Shown here piece by piece: positions 13,511 through 15,804 of a stretch of DNA of 15,804 bases. The DNA is from Prado023 sp964638055 (GTDB taxonomy: Bacteria; Actinomycetota; Actinomycetes; S36-B12; CAIYMF01). A program made the translations under genes and the position numbers. Positions within the stretch are counted from its first letter, which is position 1, and every line of letters starts with the position of its first letter. Where the stretch lies: assembly GCA_964638055.1 (NCBI GenBank), contig CAZWXF010000065.1:1-15804 (forward strand). The letters run 5' to 3'. Under the pieces are notes generated by a model, which was given only the letters and a program-made list of their open reading frames with translations, was not told the origin of the DNA and did not search any database.

Positions 13511-13542
13511 GGTCTGCGCGCGTGGGTCCTCTGACCCAGACC
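13511..13542 (+). terminator. Possible terminator hairpin after the crotonase gene
   Basis: GGGTC (13524-13528) pairs with GACCC (13533-13537) across a four-base loop, and outer GGTCT (13511-13515) can pair with AGACC (13538-13542) with a bulge on the 5' side. It lies about 70 bases after the operon stop. No T-run follows, so intrinsic termination is only a suggestion. The rest of 13443-13662 shows nothing else I can support. Confidence 0.3.
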
Positions 13543-13662
13543 GGACGGGTCGCCGCGCGCGCAATCGTTCGAGGCCCGGGCGCTCAGGCTGGGGGGACGG
13601 ACCGGGCCGCTTCGCACTCGCCCGCCCTCCTGCGATGATGGCGCCCTGCGCGCTGAGCGTAG

Positions 13663-13747
13663 GGCGGGGTCGCCTAGCGGCCGAGGGCAGCGGTCTTGAA
13701 AACCGCCGTGGGGCAACTCACCGTGGGTTCGAATCCCACCCCCGCCG
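13663..13747 (+). tRNA. tRNA-Ser (anticodon UGA)
   Basis: The 85-base gene folds fully: acceptor stem GGCGGGG (13663-13669) with CCCCGCC (13740-13746) and discriminator G at 13747; D stem GCC/GGC (13672-13674 with 13686-13688); anticodon stem GCGGT/ACCGC (13690-13694 with 13702-13706). The anticodon TGA sits at 13697-13699. The long variable arm at about 13707-13722 is typical of a class II tRNA. The T arm is GTGGG-TTCGAAT-CCCAC. Serine identity follows from anticodon, long variable arm and discriminator G; it reads UCA and other UCN codons. The 3' CCA is not encoded. Confidence 0.95.
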
Positions 13748-13996
13748 CGTTGGGGTTCCTGTTGGTCAGGGGGCGTGAGGCTTCCCCTGCTGGATGCCTT
13801 CGAGGGACCGGGCGCGCCACTGTGGGGAAGGTCGCACCGGCAGCAGGATGCGCCCCGTTGGACGCGGCCTCCCGCGGCGGGACAGGCAACGGGACCCGGG
13901 TAGCGGCGGGCTCGTCAGTTCGCGTAGTGTCTGCAACAGGCTCGGGGGAGCCAAGGGCTCGGGGTGGGCCCGGATGATTCTGTGGGGGTGGGTGAC
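13748..13996. other. Spacer between tRNA-Ser and the membrane protein gene
   Basis: About 250 bases with no supportable gene. No copy of the tRNA 3' end is seen here. TAGTGT at 13925-13930 fits a TANNNT -10 box and would give a 5' leader of about 60 bases for the next gene, but I find no good -35, so it is a weak promoter candidate. Confidence 0.35.
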
Positions 13997-14503
13997 GTGC
14001 GTCGGTTCATTGTCTTGCTGCCTTCGGCTGTGCTCGTTTCGGTCGGAACAGCCCTTCTGGGGGGACAGTTGCTTGCATCAGCCGGGTCGGCTGAGTTGGG
14101 GGGATCAGCGGCGCCAGCGACATCAGCGGTCTCTGCGGGCGGGTCTGAACCCGCGGGAACGCGCGGGTCTGCGGACGACCGGGAAGCGTCGCTCGCGGGC
14201 GACGGATCCGATGTCACGATCGTCTCAGCAGGGACTCGTGTGGAGAACAGCCTGGCCGGGTCGCGCGGAGGTGAACCCTCCGATGGAATCCTCATCGGTT
14301 CCGGGGTGTCGGTCATGTTGCTGGGATTCATCGCAGTCAGCGCCGTCCATCGGCGGCGGTGGCCGAATGACCAGCTGGACTACTACCGCCTGGATGCCCT
14401 CTCGTCCCCCGCGATCCCCCACTTCGAGCTGACGCCGGTGGGCAAGGTCGACCACGCCCGTCCCACGTCGCGATTCAGCTTGCGACGACAGTCGTCCCAA
14501 TGA
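13997..14503 (+). CDS. Small predicted membrane protein of unknown function
   Basis: I do not recognise this 168-residue protein. It starts with MRR and a hydrophobic segment (4-28) that could be a signal peptide or membrane helix. A low-complexity Ser/Ala/Gly/Glu-rich stretch follows (29-96), then a second hydrophobic helix (97-117) ending in HRRRRW-type basic residues (118-122), and a 46-residue polar tail (PNDQLDYYRLDALSS to the end). The layout suggests a bitopic or two-helix protein with an external disordered loop and a cytoplasmic tail by the positive-inside rule. No LPXTG sorting motif is present. Start is uncertain: in-frame GTGs at 13964, 13982 and 13988 lie upstream, and I chose 13997 because it puts MRR directly before the hydrophobic segment. 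Its codon use is less GC-biased than the genes before the tRNA. Proximity to the Wzz-type gene hints at an envelope role. Confidence 0.6.
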   Translation: MRRFIVLLPSAVLVSVGTALLGGQLLASAGSAELGGSAAPATSAVSAGGSEPAGTRGSADDREASLAGDGSDVTIVSAGTRVENSLAGSRGGEPSDGILIGSGVSVMLLGFIAVSAVHRRRWPNDQLDYYRLDALSSPAIPHFELTPVGKVDHARPTSRFSLRRQSSQ

Positions 14504-14521
14504 AGCGACCTGACGGCTGCT

Positions 14522-14566
14522 TGCTCCGCGGCGAGCTGCCGGCTCCGCTTCGCCCGCGGTCGAGCA
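14522..14566 (+). terminator. Possible terminator or regulatory hairpin between membrane protein and Wzz genes
   Basis: TGCTCCGCGG (14522-14531) pairs with CCGCG (14554-14558) and GAGCA (14562-14566), leaving a three-base GTC bulge; a small GAGC/GCTC hairpin can form inside the loop. It begins 18 bases after the stop at 14503. No T-run follows, so the function is uncertain. Confidence 0.35.
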
Positions 14567-14591
14567 GGCCTTCGAGCGGTCCGAACCGCTG

Positions 14592-14597
14592 TATCAT
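14592..14597 (+). promoter_or_regulatory. Candidate -10 box upstream of the Wzz-type gene
   Basis: TATCAT matches TATAAT at five of six positions, in a locally AT-richer stretch 92 bases before the ATG at 14689. No good -35 is present. If used, the transcript would have a leader of roughly 85 bases. Confidence 0.35.
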
Positions 14598-14688
14598 TTG
14601 ATCGGCGCTCGTCCGCTGGGACTGCTGATATGCACAGCCGGCTCATGGCTGTCGATCTCTTTGGCAGTGTCGGCCAGCGAGGCGGCAC

Positions 14689-15489
14689 ATGGAGGGGAAA
14701 ACCATCGAGGGGGCGTCCGTGACAATTCGTGACTTCTGGACCATTCTGCGTCGGTCGTGGGTAGTGGTGGCCGTGGCGAGCGCCATGGGCATCGTCACAG
14801 CGCTCGTTCTGAGCCTGATCACGACGCCCGTTTATCAGAGCAAGGCGCAGCTCTTCGTGTCGGTGTCCGCCAATGAGATCACTGGAAGCTACACAGGTGA
14901 CCTCTATGTTCGGGAGAGGATCGAGTCATACCTGACCCTGGTCGACACCCCCAGGGTCCTTGATCCGGTGATCGACAAGCTCAAGCTCGACATGGGCTAC
15001 GCAGAGCTTGCCGAGCTGGTCGAGGCCAGGAATCCGGACTCGACCGTCCTGATCCAGGTGCTCGCCAAGGACAGCAGCGCGACGCAAGCCGCGACGATCG
15101 CCGATGCGACCGCCCAGTCGCTGTCCAAGGAGATCGTGCGGCTGGAGACGACCGACTCGGGGACCACACCGATCAAGGTCCACCTCATCAGCCCAGGCCA
15201 AGTATCAGATGTGCCCCAGTCCCCGCGCACCACGTTCAACCTCGTGCTCGGAGGGCTCGTGGGGTTCATGGCAGGCGTTGGAGTCGCCGTGCTTCGCGCC
15301 ACCCGGAAGTCAACGAAGTCTCCCGAGAAGTCAACGAAGTCTCCCGAGGAGCCGCAGGACGCCACCCAGGTCTCGGCGGGGCATGGCCAGTATGGAGCAG
15401 CCCAATCTCGGGCCGTTGGGACACCGACCAGAAGGGGTCTGTCGAGGACTCCGGCCGCCTCGTCCGATCGGCCAGGAGTCCGGGTCTGA
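14689..15489 (+). CDS. Wzz-type polysaccharide co-polymerase / chain length determinant, no kinase domain
   Basis: The 266-residue protein has the Wzz architecture: RDFWTILRRSW just before transmembrane helix 1 (about 24-45), PVYQSKAQLFVS after it, an extracellular region of about 135 residues, then SPGQVSDVPQSPRTTFN leading to helix 2 (about 183-204). Proteins of this family control the length of exported polysaccharide. In many Actinomycetota the same N-terminal unit continues into a tyrosine-autokinase domain; here no Walker motif follows. Instead there is a 60-residue polar tail with KSTKSPE repeated twice (207-220), ending in Ser/Arg/Pro-rich sequence, and no kinase is found in other frames downstream. 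ATG 14689 has GAGG at 14679-14682; GTG 14719 with GAGGGGG (14707-14713) is an equally good start and resembles the usual family N-terminus. A partner kinase or transporter may lie elsewhere. Confidence 0.82.
   Translation: MEGKTIEGASVTIRDFWTILRRSWVVVAVASAMGIVTALVLSLITTPVYQSKAQLFVSVSANEITGSYTGDLYVRERIESYLTLVDTPRVLDPVIDKLKLDMGYAELAELVEARNPDSTVLIQVLAKDSSATQAATIADATAQSLSKEIVRLETTDSGTTPIKVHLISPGQVSDVPQSPRTTFNLVLGGLVGFMAGVGVAVLRATRKSTKSPEKSTKSPEEPQDATQVSAGHGQYGAAQSRAVGTPTRRGLSRTPAASSDRPGVRV
15307..15348 (+). repeat. 21-bp exact tandem duplication in the Wzz-type gene tail
   Basis: AAGTCAACGAAGTCTCCCGA plus a G is present twice back to back (15307-15327 and 15328-15348). It keeps the frame and duplicates the heptapeptide KSTKSPE, which puts several Ser/Thr-Pro and Lys residues in the cytoplasmic tail. 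An exact copy at the nucleotide level suggests a recent slippage event. Confidence 0.85.
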
Positions 15490-15656
15490 GTGGTCGGGCA
15501 GGGCTGAAGGTCCCAGGGCGATCCGACTCGTGCCACTTCGATCGAGCATGAACAGGGCAGACCTGCCTGCAACCCCTCGGACGCGCGGGCACGCGCTCGA
15601 CCTTCCGACTGACGAATGGGTGAGCCCACAGTGAACGCACCCTCAGGTCCTGAGGT

Positions 15657-15803
15657 CCAGTTGCTCTCATGCGACGACGCCGCTACGTAGCTGCGGACTG
15701 AGTACCCCTCCCGGATCAGGCGATCGACGAGTTCGGGTCGCACACCGAGCAAGGTCTGGCACTCGAAATGGTCCGGACCCACCCCGGCTTCCGCTGCATC
15801 ACG
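15657..15803 (-). pseudogene. Fragment resembling the C-terminus of proline dehydrogenase, cut by the window edge
   Basis: On the minus strand the frame entering from the right edge reads RDAAEAG, then HFECQTLLGVRPELVDRL, then EGYSVRSYVAASSHESNW. This recalls the C-terminal part of proline dehydrogenase (the FEFQCLHG...RIYAPVGTHET stretch of PutA; EFQMLYGVR...VRVYVPYG in monofunctional enzymes). The expected continuation to the arginine-rich final helix (YLVRRL type) is not found. Instead the frame has no stop and runs on antisense through the Wzz-type gene, which suggests a 3' truncation or decay. The upstream part lies outside the window, so I cannot tell whether the rest is intact. An alternative is a divergent intact gene whose true end differs. 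Confidence 0.45.
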
Positions 15804-15804
15804 G

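Noticed and set aside
13748..15804. Second attachment site (copy of the tRNA-Ser 3' end)
   Set aside because: The T-arm sequence GTTCGAATCC is not repeated downstream in the window and no integrase is seen, so an integrated element cannot be claimed here.
15490..15804. Tyrosine-kinase domain continuing the Wzz-type protein through a frameshift
   Set aside because: No Walker A or B motif appears in any + strand frame after 15489, so a simple frameshift does not explain the missing kinase.

Overview
The window looks like core chromosome of a high-GC Gram-positive bacterium (Actinomycetota). The evidence is a strong G/C bias at third codon positions, many GTG starts, TANNNT -10 boxes placed so that transcripts would begin at the start codon, and the gene order prfB-ftsE-ftsX-M23 peptidase-smpB. 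I cannot name a genus. Apart from the two edge fragments, all genes lie on the + strand.

Region 1 (1-600, - strand): a hotdog-fold acyl-CoA thioesterase whose C-terminal end runs in frame into a GC-rich intergenic-type repeat and off the left edge without a stop. A 241-base divergent spacer separates it from prfB.

Region 2 (842-8425): a tightly packed run. It holds release factor 2, the division ABC transporter FtsE/FtsX, a secreted coiled-coil M23 peptidase that FtsEX probably controls, and SmpB of the trans-translation rescue system. The AmmeMemoRadiSam set follows: a radical SAM enzyme and then a MEMO-AMMECR1 fusion. The fusion has a 114-residue low-complexity linker containing a perfect Shine-Dalgarno and an in-frame GTG, so a stand-alone AMMECR1 protein may also be made.

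Region 3 (8515-13442): a catabolic module of acyclic-terpene-utilisation (Atu) flavour. An AtuA-family protein with its own likely leaderless promoter is followed by a 290-bp block of repeats arranged as a large inverted repeat. Then comes a TetR-regulator/acyl-CoA dehydrogenase/crotonase operon. Its promoter carries two tandem 16-bp palindromes covering -35 to -10, so autorepression is likely. The dehydrogenase appears to use the IVD/LCAD-type catalytic glutamate, and the crotonase resembles LiuC-type hydratases. No geranyl-CoA carboxylase subunits are present here.

Region 4 (13443-15804): a tRNA-Ser(UGA), a small two-helix membrane protein of unknown function, a Wzz-type polysaccharide co-polymerase without its usual kinase domain, and at the right edge a minus-strand fragment resembling the C-terminus of proline dehydrogenase. 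Codon bias is visibly weaker after the tRNA, which suggests the start of a surface-polysaccharide or more variable region.
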